From Pseudomonas phenolilytica (GTDB taxonomy: Bacteria > Pseudomonadota > Gammaproteobacteria > Pseudomonadales > Pseudomonadaceae): a stretch of 64,000 nucleotides of DNA. The notes beneath the pieces are model-generated. The model was not told where the DNA came from. It did not search any database and saw only the letters and a program-made list of their open reading frames with translations. Location of the stretch: assembly GCF_021432765.1 (NCBI RefSeq), contig NZ_CP058908.1, positions 3,124,001 to 3,188,000 on the forward strand, written 5' to 3'. How positions within the stretch are numbered: position 1 is the first letter of the stretch; the number at the start of each line of letters is the position of its first letter. The position numbers were made by a program, and so were the translations under genes. Positions 20,572 to 30,123 of the stretch are shown here, one piece after another.

Positions 20572-21426
20572 TCAGCCGTTGACCACCGTGCCGCCGTTGA
20601 CGTGCAGCACCTGCCCGCTGACGTAGGACGAGTCGCTGCTGGCCAAGTAAACATAGGCCGGCGCGACTTCCTCCGGCTGGCCGGGGCGCTTCATCGGCAC
20701 GTTGCTGCCGAATTCGGCAACCTTGTCCGCATCGAACGTCGACGGAATCAACGGCGTCCAGATCGGCCCCGGTGCCACGCCGTTGACACGGATACCGCGC
20801 TCGGCCAGGTGCATGGCCAGCGCCCGGGTGAAACCGACGATGGCACCCTTGGTGGAGGAATAGTCGATCAGCATCGGGTTGCCCTTGTAGGCCGTCACCG
20901 AGGTGGTATTGATGATCGCGGCACCTTCGCGCAGGAGTGGCAGCGCGGCCTGGGTCATCTGGAACATGCCGAACACGTTGGTGCGGAAGGTCTTTTCCCA
21001 CTGTTGCTGGCTGACGTCCTCGAAGCGTTCCTGTGGGTGCTGCTCGGCGGCGTTGTTGACCAGAATGTCGAGCCGGCCCAGCTGCGCCAGTGTCTCGTCG
21101 ACCACCCGGCGACAGACATCCTTCTCGGCGACGTCGCCGGCAAAGGTCAGGCAGCGGCGGCCGTAGCGTTCGATCACGCGGCGGGTTTCTTCGGCGTCCT
21201 GATGCTGATCGAGGTAGAGAATCGCCACATCCGCGCCCTCGCGGGCGAACAGCACCGCCACCGAGCGGCCGATGCCACTGTCGCCGCCGGTGATGATCGC
21301 CACCTTGCCAGCGAGCTTGCCGGCGGCCTTGTAGTCCTCGCCACGGTATTCCGGGCTCGGATGCATCAGCCCTTCCTTGCCGGGTTCGGGTTGCTGCTGC
21401 GGCGGCAAAGTCTGGTTGTCGGCCAT
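20572..21426 (-). CDS. SDR family oxidoreductase (YhdF/YghA-like, stress associated)
   Basis: The 284-residue protein is a classical short-chain dehydrogenase with a polar N-terminal extension (ADNQTLPPQQQPEPGKEGLM) typical of the YghA/YhdF subgroup. The NAD(P) motif is TGGDSGIGRS, the structural motif LVNNAAEQ, and the active-site Tyr and Lys lie in DYSSTKGA. The substrate is unknown; relatives are general-stress proteins. It ends 24 nt before ku, so it may be first in an SDR-ku-polymerase transcript. A weak GAAACTT element lies about 60 nt upstream but is not convincing. Confidence 0.87.
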   Translation of the reverse strand: MADNQTLPPQQQPEPGKEGLMHPSPEYRGEDYKAAGKLAGKVAIITGGDSGIGRSVAVLFAREGADVAILYLDQHQDAEETRRVIERYGRRCLTFAGDVAEKDVCRRVVDETLAQLGRLDILVNNAAEQHPQERFEDVSQQQWEKTFRTNVFGMFQMTQAALPLLREGAAIINTTSVTAYKGNPMLIDYSSTKGAIVGFTRALAMHLAERGIRVNGVAPGPIWTPLIPSTFDADKVAEFGSNVPMKRPGQPEEVAPAYVYLASSDSSYVSGQVLHVNGGTVVNG

Positions 21427-21513
21427 GAAAAATCCTCCGTCAAGGTGAGTAACCTGTCTTCGGAGGACTTGGCGTGCAGTGGAAAAGTTTCTACGCCGCG
21501 ATGAGAGGGCCTG

Positions 21514-22527
21514 TTACAGCGTCAGCACGACGCGGCCGCGCGGCACGCCGCTCTCCACGTAGCGGTGGGCCTCGACGACCTGCTCGAAGCGAAACTGTCG
21601 GTCGAGCTGCGGCGTGATCAGCCCGTCGGCGGTCAGCTGGTTGATGTGCTGCAGCGCGCGCTCGACGGCTTCGCGCTTCTGCTCGATGCCCAGCTCCGGC
21701 TGGCCGGTGAAATCGCACAGGCAGTGCAGGAAGAACTTGAAGTTCTTCTTGAACGCCGCGCAGGCAGGGAACGCCGTCTCGTTACCGCCGTTCATGCCGT
21801 AGAGAATCAGTTTGCCCAGCGGGGCGATCACATCGCCGAGCAGTTTCATCTGCGAGCCGCCGCAAGCGTCGAGCACCACCTCGACGCCGCGGCCGTCGGT
21901 GATCTTCTGCAGACGCCCGACGAGGTCTTCCTCTTCGGTGACGATGACCGTCTCGGCGCCCAGCTCGCGCAGGTAGTCGCGGTCCTCGGCGGTGTCGCAG
22001 GTGGCGATCACCCGCGCGCCCAGCGCCTTGCCCAGCTGCACGGCAGCCGGCCCGGTGCAGTGGTTGGCCTGGGTGATCAGTACGTACTGACCGGGCTCCA
22101 GCTGCGCCAGATCGATCAGCGCGAAATAGCTGATCAACATCGGTACGTAATGAATCGCCGCCTCGCTGGCGTCGAGCATGTCCGGGTAGTGCACCAGCGA
22201 CTGCTGCGGCAGCAGCACCTGCTCGGCATACAACGGATACTGGTTGAGATCGTGCGCGGGAAAACCCGCCACCCGGTCGCCGACGGCGAAGCCCTGCACA
22301 TCGGCGCCGACCGCAATCACCTCGCCGGCCACCTCGCTGCCCAGCCCGGCCGGCAGGCGTGCGTGACGCGGCGCCAGGTCCTGACGCCAGAGCACATCGT
22401 TCCAGCTCACGCCGATGGCGCGGACATCGAGCAACACTTCGCCCGGCCCCGGCACGGGCGTGTCGCGTTCTTCCAGACGTAGAACGTCCGCCGTGCCGAA
22501 CTGGTGGAAACGGATGATGCGGGACAT
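21514..22527 (-). CDS. mexS: MexS-like quinone oxidoreductase (MDR family)
   Basis: The 337-residue protein is a medium-chain dehydrogenase/reductase with an N-terminal GroES-like domain (GPGEVLLDVRAIGVSWNDVL) and a Rossmann domain (GPAAVQLGKALGARVIATCD). Its start MSRIIRFHQFG and its place divergent from a MexT-type regulator match MexS of P. aeruginosa, whose activity keeps MexT-driven mexEF-oprN expression low. The symbol rests on synteny plus overall resemblance. The 247 nt between it and mexT hold both promoters; no clear boxes were identified. Confidence 0.85.
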   Translation of the reverse strand: MSRIIRFHQFGTADVLRLEERDTPVPGPGEVLLDVRAIGVSWNDVLWRQDLAPRHARLPAGLGSEVAGEVIAVGADVQGFAVGDRVAGFPAHDLNQYPLYAEQVLLPQQSLVHYPDMLDASEAAIHYVPMLISYFALIDLAQLEPGQYVLITQANHCTGPAAVQLGKALGARVIATCDTAEDRDYLRELGAETVIVTEEEDLVGRLQKITDGRGVEVVLDACGGSQMKLLGDVIAPLGKLILYGMNGGNETAFPACAAFKKNFKFFLHCLCDFTGQPELGIEQKREAVERALQHINQLTADGLITPQLDRQFRFEQVVEAHRYVESGVPRGRVVLTL

Positions 22528-22774
22528 CGCGACCCCTCGCTTACTGCTTGTGCAGGATGGACTCTATCGTCCCTACCGGGACAACTCCAGACGGCGCCCC
22601 TGCATTCCGGTCGATAATCGCCATGCGTGTAAATGATGCGGGCGTGCATGTATCGACGCACGCGGCTCGTCGGTACGGCAGTTACAAAGCGCGAAAGCGC
22701 TATGCCGATGCACCGCCGATCTGTCTAGAATGCAGCCCGGCCCGCTTCCGCCGGACTTCACCAGAAGAACAAGC

Positions 22775-23692
22775 ATGAACCGCAACGACTTGCGCCGCGT
22801 GGATCTGAACCTGCTGATCGTCTTCGAAACGCTGATGCACGAGCGCAGCGTCACGCGCGCGGCGGAAAAGCTCTTCCTCGGCCAGCCGGCCATCAGTGCC
22901 GCGCTGGCGCGCCTGCGCACGCTGTTCGACGATCCACTGTTCGTGCGCACCGGGCGCAGCATGGAACCCACCGCCCGCGCCCAGGAGATCGCCCGGCTGC
23001 TGTCGCCGGCGCTGGACTCGATCTCCACAGCGGTCAGCCGTGCCTCGTCCTTCGACCCGGCCACCAGCAGCCAAGTGTTTCGCATCGGCCTGACCGATGA
23101 AGTGGAGTTCGCCCTGCTGCCGCCGCTGTTGCGCCGCCTGCGCGCCGAGGCGCCCGGCGTGGTGCTGGTGGTGCGCCGCGCCAACTACCTGCTGATGCCC
23201 GGGCTGCTGGCCTCCGGCGAGATCTCCGTGGGCGTCTGCTACACCGAGGAGCTGCCGGCCAACGCCAAGCGCAAGGTCTTGCGCCGGCCGCGGCCGATGC
23301 TGCTGCGTGCCGACAGCATTCCCGGCCCGCTCAGCTTCGACGACTACTGCGCACGCCCGCATGCGATGGTCTCCTTCGCCGGCGACTTGACCGGTTATAT
23401 CGACGAGGAGCTGGCCCGGCACGGCTGCAAGCGCCGGGTCGTGCTTGCAGTGCCGCAGTTCAACGGGCTGTCCGCGCTGCTCGCCGGCACCGACATCATC
23501 GCCACCGTGCCCGACTACGCTGCCGCCGCGCTGGTGGCCCACGGAGGCCTGCGCGCCGAGGTGCTGCCGTTCGAGACCAGCCAGGATTTCGAACTCTCGA
23601 TGGCCTGGCGCGGCGCTCAGGACAACGACCCCGCCGAGCGCTGGCTGCGTTCGCGCATCCAGATGTTCATCGGCGACCCCGACAGCCTGTAG
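22775..23692 (+). CDS. mexT: LysR-family transcriptional activator MexT
   Basis: The 305-residue regulator opens MNRNDLRRVDLNLLIVFETL with a winged HTH (SVTRAAEKLFLGQPAISAAL) and a substrate domain ending MFIGDPDSL, closely resembling MexT. It activates the adjacent mexEF-oprN efflux operon. The frame is intact through the GQPAIS region, where P. aeruginosa strains often carry an inactivating 8-bp duplication, so this copy should be functional. ATG 22775 gives the family start; a longer upstream frame adds 15 residues with no support. Its stop codon lies inside the first arm of the GTAGGGTGG repeat. Confidence 0.92.
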   Translation: MNRNDLRRVDLNLLIVFETLMHERSVTRAAEKLFLGQPAISAALARLRTLFDDPLFVRTGRSMEPTARAQEIARLLSPALDSISTAVSRASSFDPATSSQVFRIGLTDEVEFALLPPLLRRLRAEAPGVVLVVRRANYLLMPGLLASGEISVGVCYTEELPANAKRKVLRRPRPMLLRADSIPGPLSFDDYCARPHAMVSFAGDLTGYIDEELARHGCKRRVVLAVPQFNGLSALLAGTDIIATVPDYAAAALVAHGGLRAEVLPFETSQDFELSMAWRGAQDNDPAERWLRSRIQMFIGDPDSL

Positions 23693-23851
23693 GGTGGAAA
23701 ACGGCGCAGCCTTTTCCACGCGTCTCGCCGCCCCAGCACGCCGTCACGCCTTTCTCGACTTCACTGCCCAGTGCCCTGACCGCCAGCTGACGCTGCCGAT
23801 CGACGCCGCGCATCGGTGGAAAAGACCTAGCGGTCGTTTTCCACCCTACCG
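23689..23851. repeat. Second GTAGGGTGGAAAA inverted repeat, between mexT and mexE
   Basis: GTAGGGTGGAAAA (23689-23701) and its inverted partner TTTTCCACCCTAC (23837-23849) bracket about 135 nt. Each end also forms a local hairpin: GTGGAAAA...TTTTCCAC at 23694-23719 and GGTGGAAAA...TTTTCCACC at 23814-23845. The design is the same as at 2275-2355. The element begins within the last codons of mexT and contributes its TAG. It lies between regulator and efflux operon and may insulate them. Confidence 0.75.
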
Positions 23852-23870
23852 TTATCGACTGCTACTGATC

Positions 23871-23886
23871 ATCGATGCGCAACCAT
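23871..23886 (+). promoter_or_regulatory. Candidate MexT-binding half site upstream of mexE
   Basis: ATCGAT, 5 nt, ACCAT at 23871-23886 resembles the right part of the published MexT/nod-box type motif (GTCGAT-N4-ACYAT), with one extra spacer base; the expected upstream ATCA part is not in register. It is about 100 nt before mexE. Weak match. Confidence 0.3.
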
Positions 23887-23986
23887 CACCGCCAATGATA
23901 TTCACCTTCGGCTCGTTCGATTTCTGCCAACAGCGCTGACCGCGCAGACTCCCGCCATCGATAAAACCCGACTTGCGGAGTCAAGC

Positions 23987-25216
23987 ATGGACCGTTCGCT
24001 CTACGCCTTGCGTTTTCCCCTTCTGGCTCTGGTGGTGCTGGTCAGCGCCGCCTGCGGCAAGACCCCGGAGGCCACCCAGTCGGGCATGCCGCCGCCTTCG
24101 GTCAGCGTGGCCGAAGTCATCGAACAACCGGTGACCGAATGGGACGAAGTCACCGGCCGCCTGGAAGCGCCGGAATCGGTGGACATCCGCCCGCGCGTTT
24201 CCGGCTTCATCGACAAGGTGGCCTTCGAGGAAGGCGCGCTGGTGAAGAAAGGCGACCTGCTGTTCCAGATCGACCCGCGCCCGTTCCAGGCTGAGGTCAA
24301 GCGCCTGCAGGCGCAGCTACAGCAGGCCCGCGCCACCCAGCAACGCACTGCCACCGAAGCCGAACGCGGCCAGCGTCTGCGGCAGAAGAATGCGATTTCC
24401 GCGGAACTCGCCGACGCCCGTGTCAGCGCCGCCAGCGAAGCGAAGTCGGCGGTCGCAGCGATCCAGGCGCAGCTGGACAAGGCCCAGCTGGACCTGTCCT
24501 TTACCCGGGTCACCGCCCCCATCGACGGCCGCGTCGGCCGCGCGCTGATCACCTCCGGCAATCTGGTCAACGCCGGCGAGGCGTTGCTGACCACGTTGGT
24601 CTCGACCGACAAGGTGTATGCCTACTTCGAGGCGGACGAGCGCACCTATCTGAAGTACCGCGAGCTGGCCCGCGAGGGCGAGCGCGGCGAGGCAACGCCG
24701 GTGTATCTCGGCCTGTCCGACGAGGATGGCCATCCGCACCTGGGCCGCATGGACTTCATCGACAACCAGGTCGACCCGCGTACCGGCACCATCCGCGGCC
24801 GCGCGGTGTTCGACAACCGCGACGGCCGCTTCACCCCCGGTCTCTATGCCCGCCTCAAGCTGGTCGGCAGCGCCACCTACGACGCCGTACTGATCAAGGA
24901 CGTGGCAGTCGGGACCGACCTGGGCAAAAAGTTCGTGCTGGTGCTCAAGCAGGACGGCACGGTCGATTACCGCCCCGTCGAGCTGGGACCGAAGCTCGAA
25001 GGTCTGCGCATCGTGCGCGCCGGGCTGGCGAAGGACGAAACCATCGTCGTCAACGGCCTGCAGCGGGTACGCCCGGGCAGCGCCGTGAAGCCGGAGACGG
25101 TGCCGATGGCGGATGCCGAGACCCTCGCCGCACTGAAGCAACAGAGCCGCGCGATCAGCGAGGCGATGAAGCCGCAAGTGGTCGAACGCAGCCTGGCGCG
25201 TCGTCCGAGCAGCTGA
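23987..25216 (+). CDS. mexE: RND efflux periplasmic adaptor MexE
   Basis: The 409-residue membrane-fusion protein carries a lipoprotein signal with lipobox VSAAC (Cys23), then a biotinyl-lipoyl domain (VDIRPRVSGFIDKVAFEEGA), an alpha-helical hairpin near residues 105-165 (RLQAQLQQARATQQRTATEA), and beta-barrel segments. It links the inner-membrane pump MexF to OprN for export of chloramphenicol-, quinolone- and trimethoprim-type drugs. It is first in mexEF-oprN, 95 nt before mexF, and downstream of mexT in the same direction. Confidence 0.93.
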   Translation: MDRSLYALRFPLLALVVLVSAACGKTPEATQSGMPPPSVSVAEVIEQPVTEWDEVTGRLEAPESVDIRPRVSGFIDKVAFEEGALVKKGDLLFQIDPRPFQAEVKRLQAQLQQARATQQRTATEAERGQRLRQKNAISAELADARVSAASEAKSAVAAIQAQLDKAQLDLSFTRVTAPIDGRVGRALITSGNLVNAGEALLTTLVSTDKVYAYFEADERTYLKYRELAREGERGEATPVYLGLSDEDGHPHLGRMDFIDNQVDPRTGTIRGRAVFDNRDGRFTPGLYARLKLVGSATYDAVLIKDVAVGTDLGKKFVLVLKQDGTVDYRPVELGPKLEGLRIVRAGLAKDETIVVNGLQRVRPGSAVKPETVPMADAETLAALKQQSRAISEAMKPQVVERSLARRPSS

Positions 25217-25311
25217 AAACCAACCAACCGCTGACCTGAATCCGGCGCGTTGCGCGCCCATCCGATCGATCCGCCTGGGCGCGCCCGCCGCGCCCTACCC
25301 CGGAGTGCGTC

Positions 25312-28300
25312 ATGAATTTCTCGCAATTCTTCATCAAGCGGCCAATCTTCGCCGCCGTGCTGTCGCTGGTGATCCTCATCGCCGGCGCCATCTCGCTGTT
25401 CCAGCTGCCGATCAGTGAATACCCCGAGGTCGTCCCGCCCACCGTGGTGGTGCGCGCCAACTTCCCCGGCGCCAACCCCAAGGTGATCGGCGAGACCGTT
25501 GCCTCGCCGCTGGAACAGGCCATCACCGGCGTCGAGGGCATGCTCTACATGTCGTCTCAGGCGACCGCCGACGGCAAGCTGACGCTGACCATCACCTTCG
25601 CCCTCGGCACCGACCTGGACAACGCCCAGGTGCAGGTGCAGAACCGCGTGACGCGCACCATGCCGACCTTGCCCACCGAGGTGCAGCGCCTGGGCGTGAC
25701 CGTGGACAAGGCCTCCCCCGACCTGACCATGGTGGTGCACCTGACCTCGCCGGATAACCGCTACGACATGCTCTACCTGTCCAACTACGCCGCACTCAAC
25801 GTCAAGGACGAACTGGCGCGACTGGACGGTGTGGGCGACGTGCAGCTGTTCGGTCTGGGCAACTATTCCCTGCGCGTCTGGCTCGACCCGAACAAGGTCG
25901 CCCAGCGCAACCTTACGGCCACCGACGTGGTCAACGCCATCCGCGAGCAGAACCGTCAGGTCGCCGCCGGTGCCCTGGGCGCGCCACCGGCGCCGGGCGC
26001 CACCGACTTCCAGCTGTCGATCAACACCCAGGGTCGCCTGGTGGACGAGGAGGAGTTCGAGAACATCATCGTGCGTGCCGGCGCCGACGGCGAGATCACC
26101 CGCCTGAAGGACATCGCCCGCATCGAACTGGGTTCCAGCCAGTACGCCCTGCGCTCGTTGCTGAACAACCAGCCGGCGGTGGCCATCCCGATCTTCCAGC
26201 GGCCGGGCTCCAACGCCATCGCCATCTCGGACCTGGTACGCGAGCGCATGGCCGAGCTGAAGCAGGAATTCCCCCAGGGCGTTGATTACGAGATCGTCTA
26301 CGACCCGACCATCTTCGTGCGCGGCTCCATCGAGGCGGTGGTGCATACCCTGCTCGAGGCCATCGTGCTGGTGGTGCTGGTGGTGATCCTGTTCCTGCAG
26401 ACCTGGCGCGCCTCGATCATTCCGCTGGCCGCCGTGCCGGTATCGCTGATCGGCACCTTCGCGGTCATGCACCTGCTCGGTTTCTCGCTCAATGCGCTGT
26501 CACTGTTCGGCCTGGTGCTGGCCATCGGCATCGTGGTGGATGACGCCATCGTCGTGGTGGAGAACGTTGAGCGCAACATCGGTCTGGGCAAGTCGCCAGT
26601 GGAAGCGACCCGTCAGGCCATGAAGGAAGTGACCGGGCCGATCATCGCCACCGCCCTGGTGCTCTGCGCGGTGTTCATCCCGACCGCCTTCATTTCCGGC
26701 CTCACCGGGCAGTTCTACCAGCAGTTCGCGCTGACCATCGCCATTTCCACGGTGATCTCGGCGATCAACTCGCTGACGCTGTCGCCGGCGCTGGCCGCTA
26801 CCCTGCTCAAGGCCCATGACGCACCGAAGGATGGCTTTTCGCGGCTGCTCGACCGGCTGCTCGGCGGCTGGCTGTTCCGCCCGTTCAACCGTGTTTTCGA
26901 CCGCGCCAGCCATGGCTACGTCGGCGTGGTGCGGCGCATTCTGCGCGGCAGCGCGGTCGCGCTGGTGGTCTACGTCGGCCTGGTCGGCCTCGGCTACATG
27001 GGCTTCGCCAGCACGCCGACCGGCTTCGTGCCGCCGCAGGATAAGCAGTACCTGGTCGCCTTCGCCCAGTTGCCGGACGCCGCCACCCTGGACCGCACCG
27101 AGGACGTGATCAAGCGCATGTCGGAGATTGCCGGCAAGCACCCCGGCGTGGAGAACACCGTGGCCTTCCCGGGGCTGTCGATCAACGGCTTCACCAACAG
27201 CACCAACAGCGGCATCGTCTTCACCCCGTTGAAACCCTTCGACCAGCGCACCGATCCGTCGCTCTCCGCCGGTGCCATCGCGGCGGACCTCAACGGCCAG
27301 TTCGCGCAGATCCAAGACGCCTTCATTGCCATCTTTCCGCCGCCGCCCGTGCAGGGCCTGGGCACCATCGGCGGGTTCCGCGTGCAGGTGCAGGACCGTG
27401 GCAACCTGGGCTACGAGGAGCTGTACACCCAGGTGCAGAACGTCATCGCCAAGAGTGCCGACTACCCGGAATTGGCCGGCCTGTTCACCAGCTATCAGGT
27501 CAACGTGCCGCAGGTGGATGCCGATATCGACCGCGAGAAGGCCAAGACCCACGGCGTGGCCATCGACGACATCTTCGACACCATGCAGGTCTACCTGGGC
27601 TCGCTGTACGCCAACGACTTCAATCGCTTCGGCCGCACCTATCAGGTCAACGTCCAGGCCGACCAGAAGTTCCGCCTGGCGCCCGAGCAGATCGGCCAGC
27701 TGAAAGTGCGCAACAACCGCGGCGAGATGGTCCCGCTGTCGACCTTCGTCAGCGTCACCGACAGCGCCGGCCCGGACCGGGTGATGCACTACAACGGCTT
27801 CCTCACCGCCGAGATCAACGGCGCGGCCGCACCGGGCTACAGCTCAGGGCAAGCCGAGGCCGCCATGGAGCGCCTGCTCAAGGCTGAATTGCCGAATGGC
27901 ATGAGCTACGAATGGACCGAGCTGACCTACCAGCAGATTCTCGCCGGCAACACCGCGGTGTTCGTCTTCCCGCTCTGCGTGCTGCTGGCCTTCCTGGTGC
28001 TGGCCGCGCAGTACGAGAGCTGGAGCCTGCCGCTGGCGGTGATCCTGATCGTGCCGATGACGCTGCTCTCGGCCATCACCGGGGTGATCCTGGCTGGCAG
28101 CGACAACAACGTCTTCACCCAGATCGGCCTGATCGTGCTGGTGGGCCTGGCGTGCAAGAACGCCATCCTCATCGTCGAGTTCGCCAAGGATAAACAGGAG
28201 GAAGGCATGGACCGCCTCGCCGCCACCCTGGAAGCCTGCCGCCTGCGTCTGCGGCCGATCCTGATGACCAGCTTCGCCTTCATCATGGGCGTGGTGCCGC

Positions 28301-28482
28301 TGGTGCTCTCCAGCGGGGCCGGCGCCGAGATGCGCCATGCCATGGGTGTCGCGGTATTCAGCGGCATGCTCGGGGTGACCTTCTTTGGTCTGCTGCTGAC
28401 GCCGGTGTTCTATCTGGTGATTCGCGCCTTCGTCGAGAAGCGTGAAGCGCGCAAGGCGGTATTCAAGGAGGCCCGCGCATGA
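25312..28482 (+). CDS. mexF: RND efflux transporter MexF
   Basis: This 1056-residue HAE1-type RND pump opens MNFSQFFIKRPIFAAVLSLV and has twelve expected membrane helices. The proton-relay Asp pair is seen in IGIVVDDAIVVVENVERN and the conserved Lys in VGLACKNAILIVEFAKD; the periplasmic porter segments (GGFRVQVQDRGNLGYEELY) match MexF. Length is normal. Its stop overlaps the oprN start by 4 nt, so pump and outer-membrane channel are coupled. Regulation is expected through MexT. Confidence 0.94.
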   Translation: MNFSQFFIKRPIFAAVLSLVILIAGAISLFQLPISEYPEVVPPTVVVRANFPGANPKVIGETVASPLEQAITGVEGMLYMSSQATADGKLTLTITFALGTDLDNAQVQVQNRVTRTMPTLPTEVQRLGVTVDKASPDLTMVVHLTSPDNRYDMLYLSNYAALNVKDELARLDGVGDVQLFGLGNYSLRVWLDPNKVAQRNLTATDVVNAIREQNRQVAAGALGAPPAPGATDFQLSINTQGRLVDEEEFENIIVRAGADGEITRLKDIARIELGSSQYALRSLLNNQPAVAIPIFQRPGSNAIAISDLVRERMAELKQEFPQGVDYEIVYDPTIFVRGSIEAVVHTLLEAIVLVVLVVILFLQTWRASIIPLAAVPVSLIGTFAVMHLLGFSLNALSLFGLVLAIGIVVDDAIVVVENVERNIGLGKSPVEATRQAMKEVTGPIIATALVLCAVFIPTAFISGLTGQFYQQFALTIAISTVISAINSLTLSPALAATLLKAHDAPKDGFSRLLDRLLGGWLFRPFNRVFDRASHGYVGVVRRILRGSAVALVVYVGLVGLGYMGFASTPTGFVPPQDKQYLVAFAQLPDAATLDRTEDVIKRMSEIAGKHPGVENTVAFPGLSINGFTNSTNSGIVFTPLKPFDQRTDPSLSAGAIAADLNGQFAQIQDAFIAIFPPPPVQGLGTIGGFRVQVQDRGNLGYEELYTQVQNVIAKSADYPELAGLFTSYQVNVPQVDADIDREKAKTHGVAIDDIFDTMQVYLGSLYANDFNRFGRTYQVNVQADQKFRLAPEQIGQLKVRNNRGEMVPLSTFVSVTDSAGPDRVMHYNGFLTAEINGAAAPGYSSGQAEAAMERLLKAELPNGMSYEWTELTYQQILAGNTAVFVFPLCVLLAFLVLAAQYESWSLPLAVILIVPMTLLSAITGVILAGSDNNVFTQIGLIVLVGLACKNAILIVEFAKDKQEEGMDRLAATLEACRLRLRPILMTSFAFIMGVVPLVLSSGAGAEMRHAMGVAVFSGMLGVTFFGLLLTPVFYLVIRAFVEKREARKAVFKEARA

Positions 28483-29867
28483 AGTTCTTCGCCCTTTCCC
28501 TGCTCACTCTGGCGCTGAGCGCCTGCGCGGTCGGCCCCGATTACCGCGCGCCGCAGCCGGAACCGGCACATATCGAGCGTGCCGCCGCTGGAAGCTACGA
28601 CCGCTCGCGGTTCGAAGCGGCCTGGTGGCGACAGTTCGACGATCCGACGCTGGATGCGCTGGTCAGCAAATCCCTGGCGGAAAACCGCGAACTGCGCATC
28701 GCCTACGCTCGCCTGCAGGCGGCGCGGGCGATCCGCGATGACATCAGCAACGACCGCCTGCCGACCGTCACGGCGGGCGCCCGCGCCGATATCGGCAAGG
28801 CGCAGCAACCGGGCGTCACCGAGCGGCGGGTGAACAGCGAGCGTTACGATCTGGGCCTGGACATGATCTGGGAACTGGACCTGTTCGGCCGCATCCAGCG
28901 CCGCCTGGAAGCCAGCGAGGCGCAGGCCGACGTCGCCGAGGCCGAGTTGTATCAGTTGCAGGTCAGCCTGATCGCCGAGCTGGTCGATGCTTACGGGCAA
29001 CTGCGTGGCGCCCAGCTGCGCGAACGCATCGCCCGCGACAACCTGGCCAACCAGCGCAATTCCCACGAGCTGACCGAACAGCTGCGCGACGCCGGCATGG
29101 GCAGCGAACTCGATGTGCTGCGCGCCGACGCACGACTGGCGGCCACCGAGGCGAGCCTGCCGCAGCTACAGGCGCAGCAGACGCGCGCCCGCAACCGCAT
29201 CGCCACGCTGCTCGGCCAACGCGCCGATCGGCTCAGCGTCGACCTCGCACCGCGCGAGCTGCCGGCGATTGCCAAAGCCCTACCGATCGGCGATCCCGGC
29301 GAACTGTTGCGCCGCCGCCCGGATATCCGTGCAGCCGAGCGCCAGCTGGCGGCCGCCACGGCTGATGTTGGCGTGGCGACGGCCGATCTGTTTCCGCGGG
29401 TGAGTATGTCGGGCTTTCTCGGCTTCATCGCCGGGCGCGGCTCGCAGATCGGTTCCAGCGCGGCGCGGGCCTGGGGCGCGGCGCCGAGCATCAGTTGGGC
29501 GGCGTTCGATCTCGGCAGCGTGCGCGCCCGCTTACGCGGTGCCGAAGCGGATGCCGACGGCGCGCTGGCGAACTATGAGCAACAGGTACTGCTGGCGCTG
29601 GAAGAATCGGAAAACGCCTTCAGCGATTATGCCCGGGCGCAGGAGCGCCAGCTGTCGTTGCTGCGCCAATCCACCGCCAGCCGCGCCGCGGCGCAGCAGG
29701 CGGCGATCCGTTATCGCGAAGGCACGGTGGATTTCCTCGTCCTGCTCGACGCCGAACGCGAACGTCTCGCCGCCGAAGACGCCCAGGCGCAGGCGGAAAT
29801 CGAGGTCTATCGCGGCATCGTCGCGCTCTACAAGGCGCTCGGTGGCGGCTGGAGGCCGAGCGCCTGA
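28479..29867 (+). CDS. oprN: RND efflux outer-membrane factor OprN
   Basis: The 462-residue TolC-family lipoprotein starts MKFFALSLLTLALSAC with lipobox Cys16 and contains two outer-membrane efflux repeats; seen are WWRQFDDPTLDALV, GLDMIWELDLFGR, RRRPDIRAAERQLAAATADV and the C-terminal helix pair. It forms the exit duct for MexEF. It is followed by a strong terminator. The name follows from operon context; NodT-type channels are similar in sequence. Confidence 0.92.
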   Translation: MKFFALSLLTLALSACAVGPDYRAPQPEPAHIERAAAGSYDRSRFEAAWWRQFDDPTLDALVSKSLAENRELRIAYARLQAARAIRDDISNDRLPTVTAGARADIGKAQQPGVTERRVNSERYDLGLDMIWELDLFGRIQRRLEASEAQADVAEAELYQLQVSLIAELVDAYGQLRGAQLRERIARDNLANQRNSHELTEQLRDAGMGSELDVLRADARLAATEASLPQLQAQQTRARNRIATLLGQRADRLSVDLAPRELPAIAKALPIGDPGELLRRRPDIRAAERQLAAATADVGVATADLFPRVSMSGFLGFIAGRGSQIGSSAARAWGAAPSISWAAFDLGSVRARLRGAEADADGALANYEQQVLLALEESENAFSDYARAQERQLSLLRQSTASRAAAQQAAIRYREGTVDFLVLLDAERERLAAEDAQAQAEIEVYRGIVALYKALGGGWRPSA

Positions 29868-29909
29868 TACCGGCTCTCTCGTTGGATCGCCTCCTGGTCG
29901 ATCACTTTC

Positions 29910-29946
29910 GCCCCGGGTGCTGCAACGCCGCGGGGCATTTTTTTTT
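29910..29946 (+). terminator. Rho-independent terminator after oprN
   Basis: GCCCCGGGTG pairs with CGCCGCGGGGC (one bulged base) around a 6-nt loop from 29910 to 29936, followed by a run of nine T. It lies about 45 nt after the oprN stop and closes mexEF-oprN. From 29947 to 30123 I see no gene, only the leader of the next one. Confidence 0.88.
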
Positions 29947-30123
29947 GCCGCTCGGCAGCACCTCTCTTTCGTCCGCCTCGCTCTTGAGCGAAGCACGCCG
30001 TGCCTGGACGCCTCAGCAGCTTACGCTGCCGATGAATGCACCGGCTGGCGCCAGTTTCGTCCCGTTTGTATCGTCGGAGGCGGACAACAATCCGGACTGA
30101 CCCAGATGTCCCTGGAAGCGCTC